From positions 124,001 through 188,000 of the forward strand of contig BSDZ01000038.1 in assembly GCA_030268105.1 (NCBI GenBank): DNA of 64,000 nucleotides, read 5' to 3'. Positions 37,001-47,622 of this stretch are shown piece after piece. Each line of letters starts with the position of its first letter. Position 1 is the first letter of the stretch. This stretch comes from Volvox africanus. Lineage: Eukaryota > Chlorophyta > Chlorophyceae > Chlamydomonadales > Volvocaceae. The notes beneath the pieces were generated by a model. The model saw nothing but the letters and a program-made list of their open reading frames with translations. It was not told the DNA's origin and did not search any database. The position numbers and the translations under genes were made by a program.

Positions 37001-39870
37001 CGTATAAAATGCTCGGCGTACCTTTTTCCGTGTGCAGCCGTGTGTAGAGCGTGTGTGTAGGTGGGTTTTGCCACCCTTTCCCCCATCTTCCCGGGGTATA
37101 CCTCCCAATATCTGTACGGTGTGATAATTTTTATATAATGCAGTTAAATTACGATCTGGTTAGGGGATGTACGAGCGCACCTGTGCGCGCACCACCACAC
37201 ACACACAGTGGCCAGCGAGCGTGCAGGGTGCATGAATTGTACGGCACGTAACAGTGGAAAGTGTTGATGATGTGTTTTGATTTTGTGGCGAATGAATTTG
37301 ATGGCATTTGCGGTTAAGTTGGCCCGATGATGGGTTGTAAGACGAACCAAAATCGATAGGATATTTGAGCGATGAGGCCCGTCCACTTTTTCGTTACTAA
37401 AACTGCTGACTCAGGGGGCGCCGCAATGGTTTCTCGATGTCGTACTGTCCTAGCTAACTTTCGTATTTTCGTTCGTAATCGATGGTGGGGTCGGTTCATA
37501 TTGCAGGATGTTCAACCAAACCATGCCGGTGCGTTCCGCACGCCAGACGTACGACACCCAGCTGGCGGCGGCGCTGTGGTCGTACAGTGAGCAGGTGACT
37601 GGCTTGACGGCGGCGCAACATTCACCGCGGCCGGCGCTGGTTGAGGCGGCGGCACATGTGGCGGGCGGCAAGGCAGTTGTCAACGGCGGCGCCGTTTCAC
37701 ATGTACGTCGTACACAGCTCAAAAAGGCCTGATTATGATGATTACGATTATGATTAAGATAATGATGATGGGGTTGAGGGGCGGGGTGAGGTAGTGATGA
37801 AATGCGGACACATGCATCCTACGCAAAAGATGCCGTACAACAACTGATTAAATCTCGTACGGAAATTCATTTCTTCAATGAAATCTACCTACACACATTT
37901 CAACAGTATTTGTAATTGTTGGTTGTTGTGCAGTATGCAGTTGTTGTTTTATGATTTCGGGGTTGCAGTATGTTCCGATGTTTTGGGGGCCCCGGGCGGA
38001 AACGGAACCGCCTAGGTTCCCTAGGCTCGGACGTATCAAATGTCATCACTGTGATGAGGTTTTATGATAAAGATGGCATTTCTATATGTTGTTTCTGTCG
38101 TACGCAGCGATTACGAACTGCCGCCAACGCGGGCTACAGATGTATGCGCGGTCTGATTATTCGCTTACCACCGCGTCCTTCAGCCCCTTCAGCCCCGGGA
38201 CCCCCACCCCAGGAGGAGGTTCACGACACCCCCGGCGGCGGCGGCGGTGACGGCGGCGGTGACGTGGGTTCGGCTGCGAAGCGGGCAGCTGTCGATTCCG
38301 GCTTCAAATCCCCACCGGGTTCTGACGGCTCACATGCGTCGCTTAATCGAAAGCGTCCCGTACTGTCCCCTACACAGGTACATCACAACATTTATCATTA
38401 CTTAGTATGGCCGGTTGCTTATTTTGGCTTATTAAGACAATACTCGCATTTTGTACGGCAAAACGTACGGCAAATAGCGATGTGGCGACGTTGTTTCCCC
38501 GTCCATTCGTTACCTATCCATCCCGCACGTGTTTCCACCTCCGCCCTCGGTCGGACGTCTGGATTTAGCTGGATCTTGTCGTACTCACATGACATCACTC
38601 TCTACATCAATACTGAGGTCTCGTCTTTTCGTGTGTCCCCGCGGCCACTCCCCGTTTAAAAATGGACCGTTTGGTCGTACTTCACATGTGGCCGCCGCTG
38701 CAGTTCTCCTTCCCCACCATCACCGCCGTGGGCAATGCTCGTCCAGAAAGCCCCGATATCGATGCCGTTAAAGCGCTGTTCCCGGCCGCTACCCTTAGCC
38801 CCGAGGATATCACCGCTGCCCGCCGGCGCATCATCGCCACTCGACGAGAGATTGAGCTGGCGGAGGGGGGTGGCGTCGACGGCCATGATGGCACATTATT
38901 GCCGGCGGTGGAGGTGCCCCCGCCACCTGAGTCCCTGCAGCACCTGGCTAAGGAGCACGGCATTGTGTTACCGGGACCATCATCGGGGCAGACCGCTACC
39001 GCCACTATCCCCATCACAGCTGCTGGAGGCGGCGGCGGCGGTGGCGGTGGCGGCGGTGGCGGTGGCGGTGGCAGTGTTGGCACCTCTGCCAACACCGCGC
39101 CCGGGGATTATTTCCTGGTTGGGCCTGACTTTGAGGGACCTCGTACGAGCACGCCGGCGCCGCCGCCCCATAAGCGGCTGCAGGTACGGGCTCCAGGTGA
39201 AGACGCCGTCCCGCTTTTTTGCGCCAGGGCTGGCGGCGGTGATGGCAACGGTGGCGCCGATGCCGCCGGCCCAGAAAGTGGAGGTGCAGGTGCTGCTGCT
39301 GTCAAGCCGCAGGCTGGCGTCGGCGTCAGTGACGGCGTCAGTGACGGCACCACTTCCACTGCCGCTACCATGGCCGAGCAGCGGCCTGGCGGCGCTGGTG
39401 TCACAGCCAGCGGCGCCGCTGACGTCGGGGACGAAAATCGCCAATTGACGGGAGTCACCGGTCCTGTCAGCGGCGCTACGATCGACCAGGTCCTTAAGCC
39501 GGCGGTTGACGCGGAAGATGAGGAGGGGGACGCGGCATCGGCCGTCACGTCGTTGGCCGCCGGTGTAGCGGCGGAGAAGAGGGCTGGGGAGCACAGGCCG
39601 CAGAGGGCTGAACCAGCTAAGGCGGCGTCCTCACCCTCCGCCAAGTCAAAGGGAACCGGCGGCGGCGCAAAGCGCACGAGCAATGGCGGAGGTGGTGGGC
39701 AGATTGGGGGTGGTACCGCTAAGCCTGGTGCCGCTGCCACTTCCGGCCGCGGCAACGACGGCGGCAGCAGCAGTCCCAACACCAGCAGCCCCAGCCCCAG
39801 CCCCAGCACCAACGCCAGCGGCAAGGCCAAATCGAGGGGCGGCAAGCACAGGAATAAGCAGCGCCAATAG
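34035..39870 (+). CDS. Short-chain dehydrogenase/reductase with long disordered C-terminal extension
   Basis: Classical SDR of the retinol-dehydrogenase/WWOX-like type, probably NADP(H)-dependent; substrate unknown. Nine exons (34035-34240, 34490-34703, 35379-35558, 35820-35870, 36220-36378, 36713-36909, 37507-37702, 38108-38377, 38704-39870) sum to 2640 nt, 879 aa. The Rossmann motif is TGATSGLG near residue 30. ILINNAG marks strand 4, VNYLGAYHL supplies the structural Asn, the Ser lies in VTVTSVTHR, and YAWTK is the catalytic YxxxK. CAVDPGGVRT is the usual PG motif. After about residue 330 comes a family-atypical tail, then from exon 8 a Gly/Ala/Pro/Thr-rich, apparently disordered region with a 15-plus Gly run and a basic C-terminus. 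An alternative stop at 37732, reading through the exon 7 donor, would end the protein near 400 aa. The phase-matched exons 8-9 favour the long form. Confidence 0.85.
35495..35508. repeat. Split palindrome CGACCCACGGGTCT inside SDR exon 3
   Basis: The dispersed RGACCC-NN-GGGTC word falls in coding sequence here, encoding TDPRVF between the catalytic Ser and the YxxxK motif. This loop is variable in SDRs. Confidence 0.7.
39032..39073 (+). repeat. (GGC/GGT)n glycine-run tract in coding sequence
   Basis: Trinucleotide tract encoding an uninterrupted glycine run in the disordered tail of the SDR protein. GGC and GGT alternate, so it is partly degenerate. Confidence 0.85.
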
Positions 39871-41772
39871 GACACCTTTGGGCGAGTATACATTGGTATG
39901 TTGTATGAGGCCGGGACATGCGAGGGGTGTTGTGGACACATACACACACATACATTAGGCACGACTTTATGCACGACTTTGGGCACGACTTTATACCCAC
40001 ATGGTGCGCGGTTGAGACACGGAAATGGGTTTTACGGCGGCAAAATGAATTTTGACTTTCTACCGATTTGCGTACCTTTCACGCGCGCTCATGTGTGTGT
40101 GTGTGTGAGAGTGTATGTGCAGAGGGGCGGGATATGGGAGGGAGAAGGTTTGTTGGCTGCTGTAAGTTTGGAGGGGGGAGTGTGGCAGGCGGAGGCGCAA
40201 AGGGGGGATTGCATCAGTGGCTATGGGATGGACGCTTCTTCCAACGCATTCCTGCGCTCGCAGTCTTTATGATGGGGGAGGGAGCCTCACATTTGCGAGG
40301 TGCGTTTCGCGCTCAGGGGGGAACGGTACCCCTCCCTGTACTGGCGCCACTGCCATACTCACACTTAAAACGTTTGGCGACGGCGGCTTGTCACCTAATG
40401 ACATCGGGTGCTTTCTTAGATGCTTCGGTTTGGTTGGTATAATATGTGTTGCCGTAGGACGATTTGTTAAGCCGCACTATGTTTACTGAAAATGGCTTTC
40501 CGACACGGCCTTAAGCTTTTTAGCTCCGAAGCGCCCTGAGGCCGTCATTAGAGCGCTCGATAATATTATATTTTCTGTATTTAAAATCCACAAACGTTGC
40601 ATAAAAGGAGGTATTGCATACATGTCATAGCAGAAGGTCCTCCATGCCGCATACTCTAGCGATCCGCCGACCAAATAACTGTAGGTCTTATTCGAAAACG
40701 TTGGAATCGACGCTATACAACCAGTGAGATTCACACCGAAAGCCTCAAAACGTTGAGCAGTGATGAAGCTGAAACAGTTCAATTGACTCCATCCTCGCTC
40801 AGGTGGGGAGAATGTGAAAAGACATTTCAAAGTAAGTCTCTCTCAGGAGGATTTCTAAATAGTGGCCAGGAATTGATCGGGCAGGGCAAATAACATCCAG
40901 TTCCGGGCAGTAATATATCGTGAGTGGAGGTCTAGGAACTCTTTCCTAGGTAGCTAGTCAGATTAATAAAAGTTCTTAAATGTGCGCGAGGTATGTTACT
41001 GGGCCAGTAACTATCTGGACTGTCGTAGGCTAGTCTCGTTCTGCCATCCCCAATCAGCCTGCCATGTGGTTTACTTCTTGGATAGTGGCCAATACCACAT
41101 ACGCTACATGCACGTGCCAAAATGCCGTATGTTATCTATCAAAATTTTTGCCTCCTTTGATCATTAGAGATGCCAACCTAACCCCTTGAACTAGCAGTAG
41201 TAATATCGGTTAGTGTCTTTGCATGTCCGAGGGCTCCTCTGGGCTTCCAGGCCACTCTCATCATCATCTCCTCCTCGCTGTCGGAATCACTATCATCGAC
41301 CAGGGGGTGCTTCCTCATCATCACAATCCTCCACAAGGACGTACTGATTTGGGCACGGTACGCCCTCCCAGCCGAACTTGGACTCATCATAAATAACATC
41401 ACGTGCGACTGTAACACGACCATCTGTCATGCACTGTTGACGGCGTGACAATTCTGGTAAAAGAGTGGTTGGGAAACGACAGTTCCGACAGCTGCTGATT
41501 CGCGTGAATGACAGTTGGTCGTTGCTGGATCCAACAGCCGTACATTTCGGTGATCTCTTGCTGATACCTAAGGCGAAGACTTCCCGTTGGAAGCGCTTTG
41601 CCTGGTCGATTTAGACTGTTCGGAATTGAGCTATTGTAATAATATCATGCAAACTCTTACAGTGGTTCACATTCCGTGCATCTGCCCAGGCCGCCAATAG
41701 ATATTCAGCCTAATAAGGCGCTATCAGGACTGATCACCCTGATAAGCTGCCAATAGAGTTCCGTGATGGAGC
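39871..41772. other. Intergenic spacer between SDR gene and copia remnant
   Basis: Includes the SDR 3' UTR with a possible TGTAA signal at 40161-40165, then AT-richer unassigned DNA. A 115-codon minus-strand frame at 40483-40830 has no recognisable motif. The 3' part may be the decayed upstream portion of the retroelement. Confidence 0.45.
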
Positions 41773-43370
41773 TTGGAGGAGCAGGTGACTGCGCGGTGCG
41801 ACGCCCCATCACCGACAGAGCTAGGAAGAGGTAGCGTAGTCTCGCCTCAGGGCCAGACTGTGAGGCCAGTGTCTGGTGTAGTTGCCCGAGCTACAGCTAG
41901 TGCACTGCTGCGCCAGCCTCACGTACACACACTACCAGGCAAAGCCAAGCCATTGTGTCCTCACGTGAATGGGCTCGGGCTTCAGGCGTTTGTGTGGAGC
42001 TGCAGATCTACACATTCGGACAGCATCTACACCACGACGGCAGGAGTGTGCGACGCCTCCGGGTGCTTCCGATACCAAGGGACTTGGCCAGTCTCATCAC
42101 CGCAACGGCAAGCATGCCTCAACCGTGTCGCTACCCTTGGGTCATCATCCCGAGGAATTCTTTCCTTCCAATTCTTTTCTTTAACATCTAGTAACGGAGT
42201 TCCCTGTGCATGGACACGAGACCAACATCTGCACGGACGAGTGAGGACAGTTTCGGCTCCGCATGCATGGAGCGTGAGCCGTCACCCACGGACCCACGAC
42301 AGTGGCGTCTCACACAAGGACATTGGCGCAGCAATACCCTAGCCGCCGGGGCCCGTCTGGAGGCATGACGGGCATTCTGGTCGCGGCCAAGTCAATGGCC
42401 ACTGTGAGTGCAGTGAAGAAGAGGCTGATGTCCACATTCAACATCCATGATCTAGGGGAGGCATGTGTGTTCCTGGGTTACGAAATCGAGCACAACCGTA
42501 AGGAGTGCACCCTAAAGCTTTCTCAGAAGCGTTTCATGACGGAGCTAGTGGCGAAGTACGGCCTGAAGGAGGCAAATCCCCGCAAGGTGCCGTTGTCAAA
42601 GGCACTCCATGCGGATGGGGAGCGGCTGAATGTTCAGCAGTTCCCGAACGGTGAATTGGTTGGTAGCTTGTTGTCGCTGTCCATAGGCACTAGGCCCGAT
42701 ATTTCATATTCCGTGGGAGCACTGTCTCACCACATGTTGAAGCCTACCGTCGAGCACTGGCAGGCAGCGAAGGGTTTTTTGAGATATCTCGTTGATACCA
42801 AGAATGTGGGCATCACCTACTCGGCAAAATCGAGCGTGGGAGCACTCCATGGCTACTGCGACTTGGACTGCGCTGGTTGTGTGGACACTTGGCGTTCTAC
42901 GACGGGGTATGTGTTCCTCTTGGCGGGTGGAGCAGTGAGCTGGGCGAGCCGTCTGCAGGCAACGGTCGCCACATCGTCCTCTGAGGACCGCGACTAAGGA
43001 GGCGCTTTGGTTTCGCCACCTGGTGCGAGATCTGAAGCTGTGCGTTCCGTGTGTGCCAATCCGGTGTGATAACCAGGCGGCACTGAAGATGATCAGCAAT
43101 TTGATTACCACTGCGAGGTCAAAGCACATCAATGTGCCTCACCACTTCATCCGTGAGCATGAGGCACGTGGAGAGGTTAAGTTTCGGTACTCAAACTTGC
43201 AGGATATGGTGGCGGATCTCCTTACCAAGCCGCTGCCTTTCCCGGATTTCTCCAAGTGCGTGCGTGCGATGGGCGTATGCTGACTTGATACAGCGACGGC
43301 TCAGGATTGTTTGATTTGGCATTTGGTTCCCGTTTGGTTCTGGAGCGACCGAGGTCAGACCGCGTGGGAG
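41773..43370 (+). mobile_element. Decayed Ty1/copia retrotransposon pol fragment
   Basis: The 3' end of a copia-type polyprotein. From about 42363 the frame reads the end of reverse transcriptase (ILVAAKSMATVSAVKKRL; DLGEACVFLGYEI), then the connection with GTRPDISYSVGALS, then RNase H beginning GYCDLDCAGCVDTW. The frame breaks near 42990: the TSSSE motif is followed by a stop, and a shifted frame (43005-43283) resumes as ATKEALWFRHLVRDL, then CDNQAALK, HINVPHHFIREH and DLLTKPLP, ending with the usual copia stop. The break deletes the residues around the conserved AEY of RNase H, so the element is dead. The YVDD catalytic box, integrase and gag are not present; 41773-42360 is open but not recognisable. 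A purine-rich GCGTGGGAG directly precedes the LTR-like TGTTG at 43371, as a polypurine tract would. Confidence 0.85.
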
Positions 43371-43598
43371 TGTTGTAATTGGTGTGTTGGAACAACTATT
43401 TCGGTCAGACCTCCGTGCTGTGCTGAGCTTCGGTATGTTTGTGGTATTTCGGTATTCTATTACACAACTAAAGATGCGTGTGTCCACTAGACACAGTTAT
43501 GGTAGCCTTGCAGTACAGAATGTACCACAAAGATACCGAAGCTCAGCACAGCGCGGAGGTCTGACTGAAATAGTTGTTCCAACACACCAATTACAACA
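43371..43598. repeat. 76-bp inverted repeat with LTR-like TGTTG...CAACA ends
   Basis: Arms 43371-43446 and 43523-43598 are reverse complements with three mismatches by eye, separated by 76 bases. The outer ends are TGTTGTAATTGG and CCAATTACAACA, matching the TG...CA ends of copia LTRs. The left arm sits exactly where the 3' LTR of the adjacent pol remnant should begin. The simplest reading is two LTR starts joined head to head, perhaps by nested insertion. Alternatively it is a small foldback element of its own. Confidence 0.8.
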
Positions 43599-44715
43599 GG
43601 TGGTCGTGACGGCTCACTGACAGATTTTTGGTGTATCATGCTTCGTCCCGACTGCTCAAGTACATACATTGTATTCAGCTCCTTTCCAAAGGTCAACCCA
43701 GAACGATTTGGTTACTGGGGTGTGTACATAGGTTATACGACACTGCAGACCCGTATGTCCCGGGTAGGGCTAGTATTCGATAATGGCCTATGGTGTAGGA
43801 AGACCGGCCGTAGGGGGGAAATTAAGACCGACGAAAATATAACCCCACGGGCACCAACTCTCTCCCTCGCCCCACCAGTGGGTTATGGGCCCCTTGCCAC
43901 CTATCCCATCCCCTAGGCTGGCGAACAGGTCCATCACCCTATTAGTAACCCTCAGGTACCTGACCATCCCCACATTACCCGTCACGTGAGACCATGACGT
44001 CATAACTGAAACCATGTCACAGTGTTACATGCCAAGTTCATTGTTATGTTCGTCAAACACACACCAAACATATATCTGGCGTACCCAGCGCACCTGGACA
44101 CACCTGTCTTATCTATCTTCCTCCCCAAGCCATCATGCAATCTACCTAAGTGCGCCATAGCAAGGAAAGAACCTGATCAAAGGCCTATCCTGCATAGACT
44201 CCATCCACCTCCTCGGCGAAACCCTGCTCAATCAATAAAGTTTGGGATAGGGGAAATCGCGGCAGCGCCAGAACAATAAATTAAGGATGTATCGAAAAAC
44301 AATCAGGCCTGGGAATAGCATGTGAAACAATCGGGCATGAAAGCACGCAATAATACTCCGTTAGGTCGGCATCAAGGTGCGGTCCGACAGAATGCATAAG
44401 TAATGTTGTAAACAACCAGGAAGTGCTCACTGCAAGGAGAACCCCTCGGCGCCCGCATCGTCCGGGGGGCGCCCTGCATTGGTATCAACAGTCAAGACAT
44501 TCCATTTTGATTCCCCACCCAAATGCTGTCCGTCAAAAAGCTCCCGAGCTAAATCTCCACAAAATCAGAGACACATACAAACACACAGAAACGCAGAAAT
44601 GAAACCCCAGGTGACAGGCAGCATCATGGCGAGAGAAGCTGTGAGCGGCGACAGCAACCTCTGAAGCAGCAAAAGCTTAATGGGGGCCTACAGCAGAGGT
44701 GCTTGAAGGTGACTG
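43599..44715. other. Intergenic spacer
   Basis: No supportable gene. Frames of 60-90 codons occur on both strands without motifs or splice context. It should contain the 3' UTR of the minus-strand MBOAT gene; no TGTAA signal was found close to its stop on that strand. Confidence 0.45.
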
Positions 44716-46269
44716 CTACCGGCTGTACGCTCCGAGCAACCCGATGGCGATTGATCGGAAGGGTTGTAGCGTCCACCAAATGCACTTGGCGATAGCCCCT
44801 AGGACCTTTTGGGCGATGCCCTGCTCCTTTATGTAGCCGAAGAACAGGTCATACGCGAGGCCCTGTTCAGGAGCACAGCCGGGAATAAGACGTTTGTTTA
44901 AACAGAAAACAAATTCGGATGTCCAACCAGGAAACATGCATGCCTCAGCTTACCTACCCTTAAGACAAAGGAGGCAACGCGTCGAGCAGTGACCCCCGAG
45001 GGAGCCTGAATGAGATTGGCAGCAGCTAGTGGTGTTCAAGCTAAGCCGGGGAGTGGCACAGGGGCCGGTTGCCAGCGGCTTTCAATGGCTGCCCACCCAC
45101 CTCCAGCACCAGATGCGTCAGTAAGATGGCCAGCGGACGGGGTATCTTCACTCCCAGACAGCGCAGCTGGCGGCTACAGATGGCCTCCAGTGTTATCAAC
45201 GGGGCTTGGACCCAGAAGAAGAATACCATCCACTTCCAGCCCCACTTGTCCCTGTCACGATGTGCGGCCACGGCGGCGACGACATGCACTGTGAGACTCG
45301 ATTGCGGCCATTTTTGCACTGGTAACGAACCTGAAGAAAGAAAGGAAAGGAGAGGAAACACACAGGGCGCTAAACAGTCAGCACGGTAGCTCCAAAACCA
45401 CACACGGCATCATGGATGGATGGAGGACGGATGGTTAGCGCGGCTGGAATAACCCACTGGCCCGAACAGGCGAGTTTTCCTCCTCGTCGTTTTCCATGAC
45501 TCACGAGGAACCACCAAGCAGGTATCCAACGTCACTTACGAGCCGGTGAGCAGCCAGGCCATGTACTCATGAACCACTCCGCTAACGATGAAGACCACGT
45601 TAAGGCCCAACAGGCGCCGCAACGCACTGGGAGCCGGCCGTGTTGCAGGTGGCAGCGCCGCCGCTGTCACTGTTGCTGTCGCAGTCGTAGCTCTTGCCGC
45701 CAACCGGCAATGTCAGGTTGCGATTGCTATTATCTAGTGTCCCTTGCGGCTGCTGCTTCTCACTTCCCGATGATCTCTGAAGGGCGAGGCGGGCTTCTTG
45801 GCCGCGCATAGTTGGAGCCTGGACGGGTTGTTGAGGAGCGAGCCCTCCACGCACGTGTAGTAAAGAACTGTGCGAAGTACGGATGCGGTTGGAATATTCC
45901 ATCTGCGGACCCAGAACTCTCCCGGAGAGGCGCTCTGCAGAGCAGCTCGGCAGTACAGCGAAGGACAAGATAGACGATTGGCTTCGGTGAAGAGGAGGAA
46001 CAAGGGGTTAGGGGCGCGTAAGATCGGCTGGACTCGGCAGCGTCCGGTCCAACAGCGTCCGGCCCAACAGCGTCCGGTCCAACCCGCAGCTTCTGATCAC
46101 CGATTCCAAATGCGGTGTGCGCCCCTTCACGTCCCACCTGCCTGCGGTTACTGGTACTCATGTCACTCACCAGCCAGGGTTGGTCGAAGGTAGGCAGCAC
46201 GGGCAGTCCCAGCAGCTCCACCACTATCACCACGAGGACGTCCATAATGATCCCAGACATGGAGTACAT
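44716..46269 (-). CDS. Wax-synthase-like MBOAT acyltransferase (5' part not found)
   Basis: Membrane-bound O-acyltransferase of the long-chain-alcohol (wax ester synthase) type, expected in the ER. Exons on the minus strand: 46269-46171, 45934-45764, 45626-45540 (5' edge uncertain), 45251-45101, 44862-44716. Family landmarks in order are LPTFDQPWL, then GEFWVRRWNIPTASVLRTVLYY (the FWGRRWN box), FIVSGVVHEYMAWLLTG with the presumed catalytic His, DKWGWKWMVFFFWVQAPL, and the C-terminal DLFFGYIKEQG ending at the TAG. Exons 3-5 join in phase; exon 2 (phase 0 at its best donor) and exon 3 do not, so a small exon or another donor is missing, or the gene is frameshifted. Only about 215 residues are accounted for. 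The upstream hydrophobic region typical of the family is not seen before the foldback at 46368-47622, which may have interrupted the gene. Confidence 0.75.
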
Positions 46270-46367
46270 CGTGAAAGCGGCGGCGGCGGCGCGGGTCGGG
46301 GGAAAGGAACAGTGAGAGGAAGAGTGCGGGTAGGAAGCTAAACCCTAAGCAGGACTCAGCGGGACAA

Positions 46368-47622
46368 GCAAGGCCAGTAACCGACATGCATGGGAGTAAA
46401 ATTGCGTGATGAGGTTGGTAGAAAGGAACCACGAAAGTCAACGCATATCCAAAATGATACCACAAGTTCATGGCACCAAAATAGAGAAGGACCCAAAATG
46501 GCTGTTGAAGGTTTCCCGAATGCGGTGTAGGGTTGTAGAAGCCCTCCAGACGGGGTCGTCGTACGTACTGCTATGGGTTTCGGAGTTAAGTTGGAGGGAG
46601 TGCCAGTGTTCGCGCGAGCCCAGGAAGAGTGAAACTCTGGGGTCCTAATGAGATTTTGGGTGCGTGAAGATTTCTGATATATTTGCTGTGGAATGTGCAG
46701 TCCGGTCCAAGTGAAATCAGAAATGGCAGACCATCCGAAGAAAGACGCCAGGAAAGGATCCCCCCTCCCCCCTCCCCCACAACCATCTCCGTCCCCGTGC
46801 CCTGTCCCCTGATGCCGCACCGCATGGGATTTCTGGCCGTTGCTTCTTACATGCTTTGAAGCTCTTACCCCTGCACCACCGGACATGTCGTGATATCCTC
46901 TACATTGTTGGACATCTGACCTGGAATCCTTTAGTCCCCGTCTCAGTGCCAATATACAATGCCTAATCACGTTCACCTGCCGCCGGCATTTACTCCTGTG
47001 CAGCTTGTACGTGGTGCTGCCCATTGCCTGCCTTTTACAAGGGACGGGGGACGGGCTCGGGGGACCAGGGACGGGGGACGGGGTCGGGCACGCCACGGGG
47101 ATATGGGACGGGGCCCGGGGACGGGGATGGTGGGTGGGGCCGGGGGCCGGTGACGCGGGACGCATGCGGTGCGGCATCAGGGGACAGGGCACGGGGACGG
47201 AGATGGTTGTGGGGGAGGGGGGAGGGGGGATCCTTTCCTGGCGTCTTTCTTCGGATGGTCTGCCATTTCTGATTTCACTTGGACCGGACTGCACATTCCA
47301 CAGCAAATATATCAGAAATCTTCACGCACCCAAAATCTCATTAGGACCCCAGAGTTTCACTCTTCCTGGGCTCGCGCGAACACTGGCACTCCCTCCAACT
47401 TAACTCCGAAACCCATAGCAGTACGTACGACGACCCCGTCTGGAGGGCCTTCTACAACCCTACACCGCATTCGGGAAACCTTCAACAGCCATTTTGGGTC
47501 CTTCTCTATTTTGGTGCCATGAACTTGTGGTATCATTTTGGATATGCGTTGACTTTCGTGGTTCCTTTCTACCAACCTCATCACGCAATTTTACTCCCAT
47601 GCATGTCGGTTACTGGCCTTGC
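46368..47622. repeat. Long inverted repeat, ~460-bp arms, 336-bp loop
   Basis: Arm 46368-46826 is repeated in reverse complement at 47163-47622. By eye the arms are identical except for one base (GAAGCCCTC versus GAAGGCCCTC). A shorter CCTAAGCA/TGCTTAGG pair lies just outside both arms. The loop contains GGGACGGGG-type tandem DNA near 47041-47120. The same peptide (MMRLVERNHESQ...) can be read from both arms in opposite directions, as expected from duplication rather than coding. Near identity means recent origin or ongoing arm homogenisation. It may be a foldback or MITE-like element; no transposase is present. Confidence 0.9.

Noticed and set aside
46356..47306. 316-codon minus-strand frame across the foldback
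   Set aside because: It reads through one arm, the loop and half of the other arm; the same residues are encoded in mirror image by the second arm, so it reflects duplication, not coding.
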